Program-made: the position numbers and the translations under genes
In this document: in pieces, positions 1-9,050 of the stretch
Position numbering within the stretch: position 1 is the first letter of the stretch
Layout: each line of letters opens with the position of its first letter
The notes under the pieces: model-generated
The model's database searches: none
What the model was told of the DNA's origin: nothing
Seen by the model: the letters and a program-made list of their open reading frames with translations, nothing else
NCBI GenBank assembly: GCA_902363835.1
Contig: CABJBM010000001.1
Span: forward strand, 186,001-250,000
DNA from: Lachnospiraceae bacterium
GTDB taxonomy: Bacteria; Bacillota; Clostridia; Lachnospirales; Lachnospiraceae
Direction: 5' to 3'
DNA length: 64,000 nucleotides

Positions 1-657
1 ATCATGGATCCTGTTACCACCACTGATGAGCTGATTCCTTCCGGCGAGACCTCTTCTTACCGTTCCAATCCTCTTGGCCTTGCGGAATTTACATTGTCCC
101 GCCGTGACCCGGAATATGTGGGGCGTTCCAAAAAGGTAAATGAACTGGAGCAAATCAGAAAAGACGGAAACAATCCCCTAAAAGCCGATCCGTCGCTGGA
201 ATCTGCATTTAACGCCCTGGGCGCCTACTTAAAACAGCCGGAGCTGAATGCAGGGGAAACAGAGATCGGAAGCATGATTTACGCGGTAAAACCGGGAGAC
301 GGCTCTGCTCGCGAGCAGGCTGCCAGCTGCCAGAGAGTGCTGGGCGGTCTGGCAAATATTGCGAAAGAGTATGCCACAAAGCGTTACCGTTCCAATGTTA
401 TGAACTGGGGAATGCTTCCCTTCCTTTTAGATGAAGAACCTGATTTCGAAATAGGAGATTTCATTTATGTACCTGGAATCCGCACTGCCCTTAACGGTGA
501 TATGAAGCATATTCCCGCCTATGTGGTGAAAAATGAGGAAGGGAATCCGATCCATGAGATAAAGCTGCACATTGCTGCTATGACCCCGGAAGAACGGGAA
601 ATCGTAAAGGCCGGATGTCTGATCAATTACAATAGAAACAAAAACCAACAACAGTAA
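1..657 (+). CDS. Aconitase-family hydratase, C-terminal part (5' end outside window)
   Basis: The reading frame is open from base 1, so the first ATG (base 4) is probably internal and the gene begins upstream. The visible ~218 residues match the swivel (C-terminal) domain of aconitase/isopropylmalate-dehydratase-type hydratases: a [16 protein letters not shown] segment near the start, VMNWGMLPF in the middle and [10 protein letters not shown] after it. Full-length relatives are roughly 650-770 residues with [4Fe-4S] ligands in the missing part, so the substrate cannot be judged from this fragment. It converges on the next gene and the two share a strong hairpin. Family call firm, exact reaction uncertain. 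Confidence 0.8.
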   Translation: MMDPVTTTDELIPSGETSSYRSNPLGLAEFTLSRRDPEYVGRSKKVNELEQIRKDGNNPLKADPSLESAFNALGAYLKQPELNAGETEIGSMIYAVKPGDGSAREQAASCQRVLGGLANIAKEYATKRYRSNVMNWGMLPFLLDEEPDFEIGDFIYVPGIRTALNGDMKHIPAYVVKNEEGNPIHEIKLHIAAMTPEEREIVKAGCLINYNRNKNQQQ

Positions 658-670
658 TTTTAAAACAATA

Positions 671-727
671 ACTCCCCTGACATGGGACTGGTGTAAAAAC
701 CAGAGCCCATTCCGGGGAGCTATATTT
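671..727. terminator. Composite hairpin terminator between convergent genes
   Basis: CTCCCC (672-677) pairs with GGGGAG (714-719), and an inner stem ATGGG-CTGGT pairs with ACCAG-CCCAT. A run of T follows at 722-727. It sits between the hydratase (+) and the metal operon (-) and can serve the + strand gene. Confidence 0.8.
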
Positions 728-728
728 T

Positions 729-1871
729 TTATTTCAGGATTTCTTCTGCCTGCGCATCATCAAGAGTTACATGATAAAACAGTTGGTAAAAGTCCTTTAC
801 TTCCTGCTTTATATCAACGTTATACTGTTCCGGATAAACCAGATTGCCCAGCCACTGAATTCCGATCATCCGGTTGACAGAAGGCGGACTGCTCATAAAG
901 CTGTAGGGAACTGGCGGTATCTGATAAACCTTCCCCTCTTTTACTGCATTTAATTCTCCCCAGACCTTATCCGTTGTTATGGTTTGGTACAGGGCTTCAG
1001 AATCCGCAATGATGATATCCGGCTGCCACAGAAGAAGCTGCTCAAAGGATACTTCACTTCCTCCGCCGCTTGATACTTTTTCAATTTTGGCTGCATTTTC
1101 TGCTCCGATCTGTTCTATGACCCGGGCATGAATAGAACCCTCCGCATTGGTATGGAGTCCGTCATCCCCAGAAGCAAAATAGACCGATTTCTTTTCATTT
1201 TCTGCCAGCTGCTTTTTGGCTGTTTCAGACTTTTCCAGTATGTTGCTGCAATAGTCCGCCAGTTTCTTTGCCTGTTCAGTCTCTCCCGTAAGCTCTCCCA
1301 GCTTTTCATAAGCAGAACTCATGGTATCCAGATCCGCCTCTATAAAAATGACCGGCATATTAAGCTGCTCCTGAAGGGCATCCATGTCCTCTTTTACAGT
1401 TTTTTTCGCTTCTCCGATGTCAATGATCACATCCGGACTTTCCGCAATAAGGGCCTCCATATTTAAGTTTGCATTCTTTCCATAAAACTGGCCGAATTTG
1501 GGAAGTGCCCAATATTTTTCATCTATATACTGCTTTGCACCCTCAGAAAAATCAGAAGCAAGTCCTGACAGCTTATCTGGACAAAGGGTATAAAGCACGA
1601 TCTGTGCCAAAGGCCCGGAAGGAGCAATCTTATTAATTTCCTTTGGCAGTGTAACTTCTCTTCCTGCCGAATCCGTGAACACTCTGGTATCTGACTGTGC
1701 CCCTGCTTCGCTCTTACTTTCTGTTTCTGCCTGAGTTTCCACTTTTACAGACGCCGTTGATTCTGCCTGACTGGCCGGAACCTCCTTGCCGCTTCCTTTT
1801 TGGCAGCCATTTGCCAGCACTGCAGCAGCAAGGAACGCAGCAAGCACCAGCCCCTTTTTTATTTTTTTCAT
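729..1871 (-). CDS. ABC transporter substrate-binding lipoprotein (BtuF/FecB, PF01497-type)
   Basis: Secreted lipoprotein of 380 residues: Lys-rich n-region, hydrophobic stretch and lipobox LANGC near residue 23, followed by a Ser/Glu-rich linker. The body has the periplasmic-binding fold of the iron-siderophore/cobalamin class (RVFTDSAGREVTLP start; ESPDVIIDIG and LLWQPDIIIAD repeats). The start MKKIKK is chosen because GGAGG lies 6 nt upstream. It is the last gene of a minus-strand operon with its own FecCD permease and ATPase. Relatives of this class import Fe3+-siderophores, B12, haem or, as MolA does, molybdate; the XdhC/MobA/ModE neighbours make molybdate or tungstate an attractive inferred ligand. 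Confidence 0.85.
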   Translation of the reverse strand: MKKIKKGLVLAAFLAAAVLANGCQKGSGKEVPASQAESTASVKVETQAETESKSEAGAQSDTRVFTDSAGREVTLPKEINKIAPSGPLAQIVLYTLCPDKLSGLASDFSEGAKQYIDEKYWALPKFGQFYGKNANLNMEALIAESPDVIIDIGEAKKTVKEDMDALQEQLNMPVIFIEADLDTMSSAYEKLGELTGETEQAKKLADYCSNILEKSETAKKQLAENEKKSVYFASGDDGLHTNAEGSIHARVIEQIGAENAAKIEKVSSGGGSEVSFEQLLLWQPDIIIADSEALYQTITTDKVWGELNAVKEGKVYQIPPVPYSFMSSPPSVNRMIGIQWLGNLVYPEQYNVDIKQEVKDFYQLFYHVTLDDAQAEEILK

Positions 1872-1906
1872 ATGATCCTCCATTCTGCCGCTTTTGCGGC
1901 CTATAT

Positions 1907-2656
1907 CTATTTTAGGGAAAGCCTTACCGGCAAACCGGAACGGATTACCGCCTTGTGCTCTCCTTTTTTAACAAATTCCTCTGTAAGCTTTTTATCTGTA
2001 ATAAGAGTGCCTGCCAGCTCCCACACGCCAAAGTCAAAAAGCTGGGGAGCAAGAGCTGCACTGGGACCCACTAATATGACTTTGGCATTCCGTGACAATT
2101 CCAGAAGTCTTGGAAGCGTTTTATTAACCAGGGTAAATCCAGTGATAAATACATAGTCTCTGTCTGAAAGTATGTATTCACAGGCACTGTCAGGATAATC
2201 TCCATCCATTGGATTGCGTTCCAGAATCACACAGGACTCCGCTTCTTTCAAATATTCCTCTGCAAACCAGAAATGTCCGATGGTCGCTACCTTTTTCCCT
2301 TTCATATCCTCACTATGGGCCATAAAAGCATCTTCCTTTGAAAGCTGCCTGATCGTTCCTTCCTTTTCCAGCATTCTGATCCGGTCCGGCTGGTTATAAT
2401 AGGCATTTACCGCCGCAGCACCTATGCTGGCCTCTGAAAAATTCCAGGATTTTATAAGCCCTGCAGCCTCCTTCCATGACATATCCAAAATATTTTTTTC
2501 AGTCCCCGGAATGGTCTGAAGGGGATTTGTTGCTGCCGCACCGGTATTTCCCCCGACAGTCAGTGAAGTCCAATGGCTTCCGGAAATATACTCTTCTATT
2601 TTTACATCGTCTGGTATTGGTTCTATCAGACTGTCATACAATTTCCACATACACAT
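1907..2656 (-). CDS. DUF364/DUF4213 putative heavy-metal chelation protein
   Basis: About 249 residues. The N-terminal part (GNTGAAATNPLQTIPG) resembles DUF4213 and the C-terminal half (SDRDYVFITGFTLVNKTL, then ILVGPSAALAPQLFDFGV) resembles DUF364, families described as Rossmann-like putative metal chelators and often found beside metal ABC importers. The start ATG overlaps the stop of the upstream ATPase as TAATG, so translation is probably coupled. A second ATG two codons later is possible. Function is inferred from family and location only. Confidence 0.8.
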   Translation of the reverse strand: MCMWKLYDSLIEPIPDDVKIEEYISGSHWTSLTVGGNTGAAATNPLQTIPGTEKNILDMSWKEAAGLIKSWNFSEASIGAAAVNAYYNQPDRIRMLEKEGTIRQLSKEDAFMAHSEDMKGKKVATIGHFWFAEEYLKEAESCVILERNPMDGDYPDSACEYILSDRDYVFITGFTLVNKTLPRLLELSRNAKVILVGPSAALAPQLFDFGVWELAGTLITDKKLTEEFVKKGEHKAVIRSGLPVRLSLK

Positions 2657-3429
2657 TACCTTTCTCCGGGCATACACATTTTTTTCCCGCTTTTTAAATC
2701 TTCGTAGATCTCAATGGGCACCTGGTATACGCCTTCTAAAAGTTCTTTTGTCAAGATTTTATCCGGCTGGCCCAAAGCCGTTATCTTTCCATCCATCATC
2801 ACCAATGCTTTATGGGCAAAACAAAAGACATGCTCCGGGTTATGAGTGGACTGCACAATTAAATATCCCTTTTCCGACAAGGCCCGAAGTTCTTCCATGA
2901 CCCGGATCTGGTTGCCGTAATCCAGACTGGAACAGGGTTCATCCATAACCAGTATTTTGGCTTCCTGGGCAATGGCTCTTGCAATCAGCACAAGCTGTTG
3001 TTCTCCGCCGCTGATCTGCCCAAATATGCGATCCTTCATATGGTCAATCCTTAAAAGCTTCAGAGCATTCAATGCCCTGTCTTTTTCTTTCTGTCCCGGA
3101 CCAGCAAAGCGGGGCAGGGAGGCAGTTGTTCCCATTAAAACCATGTCCAGAACCGAAAAAGAGAACGCTGTATCGTGATTCTGTGGTATATAGGCAATCT
3201 TTCCGGCCAGTTCCCGTTCTGAGAGGCGGCGGCATTCTGCCCCATCGATTAAAACCTCTCCCTGATAGCCCTTTAGCAGACCTAAGATGCAGCGAAAAAG
3301 TGTACTCTTGCCCGCACCGTTTTTTCCAAGAACGCAGACCAGCGCACCCTTATTGAATGAAAAATCAATACCCTTTAGTACTGGAAAACAGCCATAGCCG
3401 AATTTCAAATCTTTTACTGTCAGCTCCAT
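2656..3429 (-). CDS. ABC transporter ATP-binding protein, FecE/BtuD type
   Basis: 257-residue ATPase with Walker A GKNGAGKST (~36-44), signature SGGEQQ (~140), Walker B ILVMDEP (~160) and an H-loop in STHNPEH. It would energise the adjacent FecCD permease (13 bp upstream). The order permease-ATPase-DUF364-binding protein in one transcript supports a single importer. Confidence 0.9.
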   Translation of the reverse strand: MELTVKDLKFGYGCFPVLKGIDFSFNKGALVCVLGKNGAGKSTLFRCILGLLKGYQGEVLIDGAECRRLSERELAGKIAYIPQNHDTAFSFSVLDMVLMGTTASLPRFAGPGQKEKDRALNALKLLRIDHMKDRIFGQISGGEQQLVLIARAIAQEAKILVMDEPCSSLDYGNQIRVMEELRALSEKGYLIVQSTHNPEHVFCFAHKALVMMDGKITALGQPDKILTKELLEGVYQVPIEIYEDLKSGKKMCMPGER

Positions 3430-3442
3430 AACTCACCTCCCT

Positions 3443-4459
3443 CTATAACCGGTTCCCTTCCCGCAAAATAAGATATAAAAAGAAAGGAGCGCCAACAAAT
3501 GCAGTCAAAATGCCGATAGGGATCTCGCTGGTAGCCAGAAGCCTTGCAAAATTATCCACGACCAACAAAAAGCTGGCTCCCATAAGCAGAGAGGCCGGCA
3601 ACAGTCTCCGGTAATCACTTCCTACCAGCATTCTGGCAAAATGAGGAATTACCAGTCCTACCCATCCGATATGCCCGCTTACTGAAACTGCAGCTGAGGT
3701 AATTAAAGTTGCGCTGACTACAACAATGAAACGGAGCTTTCTGGTATTAATGCCCATGCTTTTTGCTTCCTCTTCACCAAGGCTTAAAACATTGATACGC
3801 CACCGAAGGAGATAAATCGGAACCATCCCCATCAGGATCCATGGTGCAGCAAATAATACATCTTTCTGCCGGATGGATGCAAGGCTCCCCATAAGCCAAT
3901 AAGTAATGACCGGAAGGGTATTGGTCGGATCTGCCACCAGTTTTAAAAAAGAAACCGTTGAAGAGGCAAGGGAACTTACCATCATTCCGGACAGCACCAG
4001 TCCCAGCACAGGATTAAACTTTACCCGGCTGCTGACCAGACAGACAATTCCTACCGCACCAAGGCCGAACAGAAAGGCACTGAGTGTCACTCCATTATAT
4101 CCGAAGGAGAAAAACAGTCCCAGGGCAGCCCCAAGGCCTGCGCCTGAGGAGGCGCCCAGAACATCCGGTGATACCATGGGATTTTTAAAAATCCCCTGAT
4201 AAGCAGCGCCTGCGCAGGACAATCCTGCGCCGATTAAGGCTGCCATGAAAACTCTTGGAAGGCGAACCCGAAAAATAACAGTCTCTGTCTGGGCAGGCCA
4301 TGTGGGGGTTATGGGAAAAACTTCAGAGAGAAGGACCTTTATGAGGGTGTCCGGGTATACCGGATACCGGCCAAGCAAAAAAGAACCTAAAAAGCAGGCA
4401 ATAAATAAGAGCACTATGATTCCTAAACGTTTTCTATAAATCCAGTCCCTTTCTACCAT
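3443..4459 (-). CDS. FecCD/BtuC-family ABC permease
   Basis: Polytopic membrane protein of ~338 residues with the FecCD hallmarks: RLPRVFMAALIGAGLSCAGA near residue 60, NPMVSPDVLGASSGAG, and GHIGWVGLVIPHFARMLVG in the C-terminal third (contact with the ATPase). The start MVERDW is preferred because AAGGA lies ~7 nt upstream; it overlaps the end of the NTPase gene by 7 nt. Probably works as a homodimer. The same fold is used for siderophores, B12 and MolB-type molybdate uptake. Confidence 0.88.
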   Translation of the reverse strand: MVERDWIYRKRLGIIVLLFIACFLGSFLLGRYPVYPDTLIKVLLSEVFPITPTWPAQTETVIFRVRLPRVFMAALIGAGLSCAGAAYQGIFKNPMVSPDVLGASSGAGLGAALGLFFSFGYNGVTLSAFLFGLGAVGIVCLVSSRVKFNPVLGLVLSGMMVSSLASSTVSFLKLVADPTNTLPVITYWLMGSLASIRQKDVLFAAPWILMGMVPIYLLRWRINVLSLGEEEAKSMGINTRKLRFIVVVSATLITSAAVSVSGHIGWVGLVIPHFARMLVGSDYRRLLPASLLMGASFLLVVDNFARLLATSEIPIGILTAFVGAPFFLYLILREGNRL

Positions 4460-5067
4460 GTGTTTCCTTCCTTTTCCGTACATTCTCTCAAAAATTCCCT
4501 AATTTCTGTCCGAATGTGTTCTTTTCTTTCACGATCAAATGTAAGAATGCGTCCATTTGACCTCTTTTTAAGCGTTTCTTCCAAATCCGAATGGAGCTTG
4601 TCCAGCTCCTGCTGTGCGGGAACTCTGGTCCTCATGGATTCTAAGTTCTTCCGGCTTTTTAAAACTCCGATGCAGGGTACCTTGCTATCAATGCAGCCAA
4701 GAACTGTTTCCATAAATTCCGGTACCAAAAGCTCTATGCCGCCTATTTCATCCAAAAGCAAAAGCCTGTTTTCAGGGGAAGAACGTAGAATTTCTATTCC
4801 ATCGGTTTTAAAAAACTCCAGATTTTTATGGAAGCCATTTTCAGTCTGTTCAATAAATACATTTGTCATCCCTTTTTTATAAGAGGCTGCCGGGATCCAT
4901 TCTTCACCTGCAGGAACCATGCGAAATCCCATGGTTATTCTGTCTTCATTTATCAATCGTTGGGAATAAAAACCTCCGGTCATCCGGTGCCAGGGCTTTA
5001 AGCATTCAAAAAGCAGGGTTGTTTTTCCTTCCCCGGAATCACCTTTTAAAAATAAAAACTCCCCCAT
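4453..5067 (-). CDS. THEP1-like nucleoside-triphosphatase / P-loop protein
   Basis: 204 residues with an N-terminal P-loop GDSGEGKTTL (~9-18) and Walker B LLLDEIGGIELL (~100-111), the layout of NTPase_1/THEP1 proteins. The start overlaps the xdhC stop as TAATG. Proteins of this family are small NTPases of unsettled role; a place between XdhC and a metal importer suggests a helper role in cofactor or metal insertion, which is inference. Confidence 0.75.
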   Translation of the reverse strand: MGEFLFLKGDSGEGKTTLLFECLKPWHRMTGGFYSQRLINEDRITMGFRMVPAGEEWIPAASYKKGMTNVFIEQTENGFHKNLEFFKTDGIEILRSSPENRLLLLDEIGGIELLVPEFMETVLGCIDSKVPCIGVLKSRKNLESMRTRVPAQQELDKLHSDLEETLKKRSNGRILTFDRERKEHIRTEIREFLRECTEKEGNTW

Positions 5068-6098
5068 TATTTTTTTCGTCCCTCTCGCAAGGCTCTGACA
5101 GCTATCAGTTCTCCTGCCACGCTGATGGCGATTTCAGCCGGTGTTTCCGCATGAATTTCCAGGCCGATAGGGCTGTGGCAGTTATTGATTTGTTCCCTGG
5201 TAACGCCGTCTGCCATAAGTTTTTCAGCCAGAGTCTCCAGTTTCCTGCGGCTTCCAATCACACCGATATAGCAGGCATTTTTCGTAAGCACCTGCCTTTG
5301 AACAACGTAATCCGACTGGTGTCCTCTGGTCATGACGCAGACATAATCGCATTCCCTTAATTCCAGGTAATCAAAAATCCTCTCATAATCTCCCACAATG
5401 GTTCTCTCTGCCTGGGGAAACAGTTTTTCATTGGCAAATTCCGGCCGGTCATCAAAAACAACACACCGAAATCCTACATGTGCCAGAACCGGTACCAATT
5501 CCTGTGCCACATGACCGCCGCCGAAAATATAGACACAGCCGGCCCGGACCAAAGGCTCACTGTAATACTTACGTTCTCCAAAGCTTTTCTGAACCGCTTT
5601 CTGCTGAAGGAGAAGTTCTCTTTCCTCTTCATCAATTCCCTTTATTCCTGTAAATCCCGCTGATTTGCTGTAAAGGCCCAACCCCCATCTGGCTTCGTTG
5701 GTAATGTCCATAATAAGCCAGCTGTCTTCATCCTTGTCATAGGCTTCTTCTATCTTCTTAAATAAGTCCTTAAATTCCTGATTTTCATGGTCCAGATACT
5801 GGAAGTAAACCACCACATCACCGCCGCAGATCATACCCAGATCAGCTACCTGTTCCTTTCCCAGTACAAAGCTGTGGATATAGGATGCCTTTTCTTCAAT
5901 CGCCTTTTGTGATCTTTGGATGGACCGGTATTCCACTGCTCCGCCTCCGATCGTTCCTTTTGTAGTCCCGTCCCGCCTTACCAGCATATGGGATCCAGCA
6001 CCTCTGGGAGTGGATCCAGAACTTGCAATAATGGTTACCAAAACACCATCTTCGCCTTTTTCCAGTGTTTCTAAAACTGTTTTAAACAACTGCCTCAT
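5067..6098 (-). CDS. XdhC/CoxI-family molybdoenzyme accessory protein
   Basis: 343 residues. The N-terminal XdhC_CoxI domain has the LVTIIASSGSTPRGAGSHM motif and GTIGGGAVEY; the C-terminal Rossmann domain has YIFGGGHVAQELVPVLAHVG and GVIGSRRK. XdhC proteins bind and help sulfurate molybdenum cofactor before insertion into xanthine dehydrogenase-type hydroxylases. It overlaps the upstream MobA-like gene by 4 nt (ATGA). No molybdo-hydroxylase lies in the window, so the client enzyme is encoded elsewhere. Confidence 0.88.
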   Translation of the reverse strand: MRQLFKTVLETLEKGEDGVLVTIIASSGSTPRGAGSHMLVRRDGTTKGTIGGGAVEYRSIQRSQKAIEEKASYIHSFVLGKEQVADLGMICGGDVVVYFQYLDHENQEFKDLFKKIEEAYDKDEDSWLIMDITNEARWGLGLYSKSAGFTGIKGIDEEERELLLQQKAVQKSFGERKYYSEPLVRAGCVYIFGGGHVAQELVPVLAHVGFRCVVFDDRPEFANEKLFPQAERTIVGDYERIFDYLELRECDYVCVMTRGHQSDYVVQRQVLTKNACYIGVIGSRRKLETLAEKLMADGVTREQINNCHSPIGLEIHAETPAEIAISVAGELIAVRALREGRKK

Positions 6099-7024
6099 TT
6101 CAATACCCCCTCAAAATATTTAAAAAACAGTTCTTCTGTTTTTTCATTTAATTCTTTTTCCATGTTTAAGAACCGGTTTAAAAAATCCTTTGTTTTTGGC
6201 GTGAGCTGGGAAAATCCTCCTTCAGCTCCGCCCGACTGGGTGATCAAAAGAGGATATCCCAGCTGCTTTTCCGCCTCTTTCATGATTTTCCAGCCTTTGC
6301 TGTAGGACATGTTCATCTGACGGCAAGCCGTCTGCATGGAACCGTTATGCTCAATCAGCATTAAAAACTGTGCTATTTCCGGCCCAAAGAAAATCTCGTC
6401 GCATTCCAGAAACAGATTTGCAACCGGGTGCATGGAAACCCGTCCGGTAGAACGGTTTCTTGCATAGTCTTCATCCGTTTCGATTGCTTCTATGATTCCT
6501 TTATCATCAACAGGGATTTCTTCAATTAAAGCATCCATTTCCGCCTGTCTGAAAGCTCCCCGCAACCCCCGGTTTCCGTCGTATGACCGGATGGCCGGTA
6601 TCAGCTCCCGGCTGATCATAACCGGATGGCCCCTGCGGCCGTCAAAAACCGGGCAGGCAGCCGGCCGGCTGCTGTTCATAATCTTTTTAATGGTTTCCGG
6701 CAGCATCATGGGGAACTTTGCCGGAAGAACAAGAACCCGGTCGCACAAATCCTCAATGTAATTAAGACCCGTACAGATGCTGTCAAACATCTGGGAATTT
6801 TCATAATTCTCATTTCTAAGACAGATCACTCTTAGCTTGGAAATGTGTTTTTCCAATTCCTTTGCATCTTTCCCGGTTATGACCACAATGGGATCCACGC
6901 CGGACTGCTTTAACATCATGATTATCCGTCTGATAATGGTTGTCCCTCCAATGGGCATCAGTGGATTAAACGTACTGGCGGAACTTTTATGCCCAGCCGC
7001 AGAAATGACCGCACCTGTCTTCAT
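6095..7024 (-). CDS. MobA-like nucleotidyltransferase fused to a ModE-type HTH domain
   Basis: 309 residues with two parts. Residues ~1-195 resemble MobA/MocA NTP transferases (AVISAAG start, VLVLPAKFPMM, FDGRRGHPVMISRELI). Residues ~205-300 resemble the ModE/LysR winged helix (GSMQTACRQMNMSYSKGWKI, then KQLGYPLLITQSGG). MocA-type enzymes make molybdopterin cytosine dinucleotide; ModE domains bind operator DNA. The usual LAAGxSxRxG nucleotide loop is degenerate here (SAAGHKSSAS), so catalysis is uncertain and the protein may be mainly a regulator. First gene of the operon, with AAGGAGG 8 nt before the ATG. Confidence 0.82.
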   Translation of the reverse strand: MKTGAVISAAGHKSSASTFNPLMPIGGTTIIRRIIMMLKQSGVDPIVVITGKDAKELEKHISKLRVICLRNENYENSQMFDSICTGLNYIEDLCDRVLVLPAKFPMMLPETIKKIMNSSRPAACPVFDGRRGHPVMISRELIPAIRSYDGNRGLRGAFRQAEMDALIEEIPVDDKGIIEAIETDEDYARNRSTGRVSMHPVANLFLECDEIFFGPEIAQFLMLIEHNGSMQTACRQMNMSYSKGWKIMKEAEKQLGYPLLITQSGGAEGGFSQLTPKTKDFLNRFLNMEKELNEKTEELFFKYFEGVLK

Positions 7025-7074
7025 ACCGGATTCCTCCTTACCGTTATTTTTTCAAAAACATTACGCATGCCCCT

Positions 7075-7103
7075 ATTATAATCTTTTTTCCAGAATTTGT
7101 AAA
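7075..7103 (-). promoter_or_regulatory. Sigma-A promoter of the XdhC/metal-uptake operon
   Basis: Read on the minus strand: TTTACA (-35), 17-bp spacer, TATAAT (-10), about 50 bp upstream of the MobA-ModE start. The match to the vegetative consensus is strong. Confidence 0.7.
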
Positions 7104-7117
7104 CCTGAGAAAAACAA

Positions 7118-7174
7118 AAAACTCCCGGATTGAAATTTAATCAAAATATCAATTAAATTTCAATCCGGGAGTTT
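7118..7174 (-). terminator. Long perfect-stem terminator after the NlpC/P60 gene
   Basis: Two 23-nt arms (7118-7140 and 7152-7174) are exact reverse complements with a short AT-rich loop. On the minus strand the stem is followed by a T-rich run. It ends the cell-wall hydrolase transcript just before the metal operon promoter. Confidence 0.9.
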
Positions 7175-7179
7175 CTAAA

Positions 7180-8799
7180 TTAATCACCAATCATATTTCG
7201 GATCTTTACCGGTGTCCGGTAATTCCATGTGGAAATTTTAATTCCGCTTCTCTTGCTGGCCGCATGCACGATCTGGCCGTTGCCAATATACATGGCCACA
7301 TGGTTGATGGTCCCTCCGCTGTTTGCGTAATAAATCAGGTCTCCTGGCCTCATCTCACTGGATTTTACCGCCTTGCCCATGCCGGCCTGAGAGCCGGAAT
7401 AATGAGGCAGTCCAATGCCAAAATGAGCATAAACGGATAAGGTAAATCCAGAGCAGTCAGCCCCTTTGGTAAGGCTGGTTCCTCCCCACACATAGGGGTT
7501 CCCCAAATACTGCAGGGCATAATTTACGATCTGGGTCCTGAGGGAAGCCTGTGCATTGGCCTTTTCCTCTAATGGAGAGAATTTGATGGCCTCAGGAAGA
7601 GCGTACCGGACGTCAACATAATCTGTGGATACATAGGCGCTGCTGTCTTCCTCCAGCTCGATCTGAATCCAGCCATCAATCTGCTTTAATACCGGATACC
7701 GTTCATTGTTGGAGATTTGTGTCCATATCTTCGAATCAGTGGAAGGTTCGGTTCTGGCATTTAACATATCCGTGTTGACAATGGCCATAAGCTCTGCCAC
7801 CTGCAGGGCTTCATCCTTTGCCGCCGGCCCTGTCAGAATATAATCGGATTTTACATAGCCGGTGATCTTACCGGACTGGATCTTATACCAGCCGTCAGTG
7901 GTCTCTAAAATATTTCCTGCGGCCTTACTGGGCATCTTTCCAATGATCTTCCCGTTTTCGCTGGGCTCTTCTCTTACATTTAAATAATTATCCACATCGG
8001 AAATTCCGATATTTTTATAGAGATTAAACACCATTGCCTTTAAATCCAGCTTTCTGGCCTCGTTCAGTCCGTATTCCAGATTTACATAGTCCGCGGATAA
8101 ATACCCGGCAGGAATTTCTATCCAGCCGTCTGTCTGACTTATGACCTCATACCGTTCACTTAAAAGCGCCTGGCCAACCACATCGGAGCTGGTGGAAGGT
8201 TCCTTCCTGATGTTCATGCTGTCGGTCTGGACCACGGCTCTCAGCTTTACCAAGTCCATTGCTTTTGCCTTTGCCTCTTCCCCTGTCAGAACATATTCGG
8301 AAATTATGTATCCTTCAATTCCGCCGGAAGATATCTTATACCAGCCTGTATCCGTCTTCTCCAGGATATCACAGGCGCTGTCGCCCTGAAGCTTTCCGAT
8401 TACATCCTCTTCAGTGCCCGGTGCTTTTCTCACGTTTAAATAACCTGATACCTGAATAATTCCCAAATCCTTATAGGAATTAACTATCTTTTCTTTTTCC
8501 TCTTTTTCCTTTGCCGCCTGGGCTGCGGACTCAGACTCAGCTTCAGCTTTTGCCTTTGAATCTTCTGGTTCCGCCATTTTTGCGGAAAGGGCCTCTGATC
8601 CGGTGGCAAGGCCTGCGGGTTTTGCAGAGATATGATTCTTAACCGCCACTCCTGCGGCGGAAATTGCTGCCACACAAAGAACTGCGGCGCCTCCCAGTGT
8701 CAAAAGTTTCTTATAATCATTCTGACTGCGTTTTTTTCTGGCTTTATCCAAACGGATTATATAATCTTTTTTGTCACTTTTGTCGTTATTATTTTCCAT
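7180..8799 (-). CDS. Secreted SH3-repeat NlpC/P60 cell-wall endopeptidase
   Basis: About 539 residues. A cytoplasmic Lys/Arg-rich N-terminus is followed by one membrane anchor (~residues 33-55). Then come a charged Ala/Glu linker and four SH3b-like repeats, recognised by recurring LNVRKAPGT, MNIRKEPST, LNVREEPSE and LNARTEPST motifs. The NlpC/P60 domain is C-terminal, with catalytic Cys in GADCSGFT, His in INHVAMYIG and a third polar His in IVHAAS. It probably cleaves peptidoglycan stem peptides outside the cell. The start MENNND is preferred, with GGAGAG ~10 nt upstream; an in-frame ATG six codons earlier has poorer spacing. Monocistronic. Confidence 0.88.
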   Translation of the reverse strand: MENNNDKSDKKDYIIRLDKARKKRSQNDYKKLLTLGGAAVLCVAAISAAGVAVKNHISAKPAGLATGSEALSAKMAEPEDSKAKAEAESESAAQAAKEKEEKEKIVNSYKDLGIIQVSGYLNVRKAPGTEEDVIGKLQGDSACDILEKTDTGWYKISSGGIEGYIISEYVLTGEEAKAKAMDLVKLRAVVQTDSMNIRKEPSTSSDVVGQALLSERYEVISQTDGWIEIPAGYLSADYVNLEYGLNEARKLDLKAMVFNLYKNIGISDVDNYLNVREEPSENGKIIGKMPSKAAGNILETTDGWYKIQSGKITGYVKSDYILTGPAAKDEALQVAELMAIVNTDMLNARTEPSTDSKIWTQISNNERYPVLKQIDGWIQIELEEDSSAYVSTDYVDVRYALPEAIKFSPLEEKANAQASLRTQIVNYALQYLGNPYVWGGTSLTKGADCSGFTLSVYAHFGIGLPHYSGSQAGMGKAVKSSEMRPGDLIYYANSGGTINHVAMYIGNGQIVHAASKRSGIKISTWNYRTPVKIRNMIGD

Positions 8800-8993
8800 C
8801 CTGTACTTTCTCTCCATCTTCCTGTATTCTAGCGGAAAGCCGATTCAGACTATGAGCCTATTTGTCTAAGTATAGCATAAAATGTCACATATTGCGATAT
8901 AAGACCTGCAAAAAATTATTAAGATTATGTTACAAACCTTTAAAAAAGATACATCCAAAAGACATTTAATAATAAGCTTCCGGACGTTAAAGC

Positions 8994-9043
8994 AAAAAAA
9001 CAGGACCGGAAGCGCTTATAAAGGGCTCCTGGTCCCATGTTTT
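8994..9043 (-). terminator. Terminator of the TrpXYZ-like ABC operon
   Basis: On the minus strand a GGACC-GGAGC arm pairs with GCTTCCGGTCC (9003-9035, one bulge) and is followed by seven T. It lies just beyond the ATPase stop. Confidence 0.8.
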
Positions 9044-9050
9044 TCACCAG

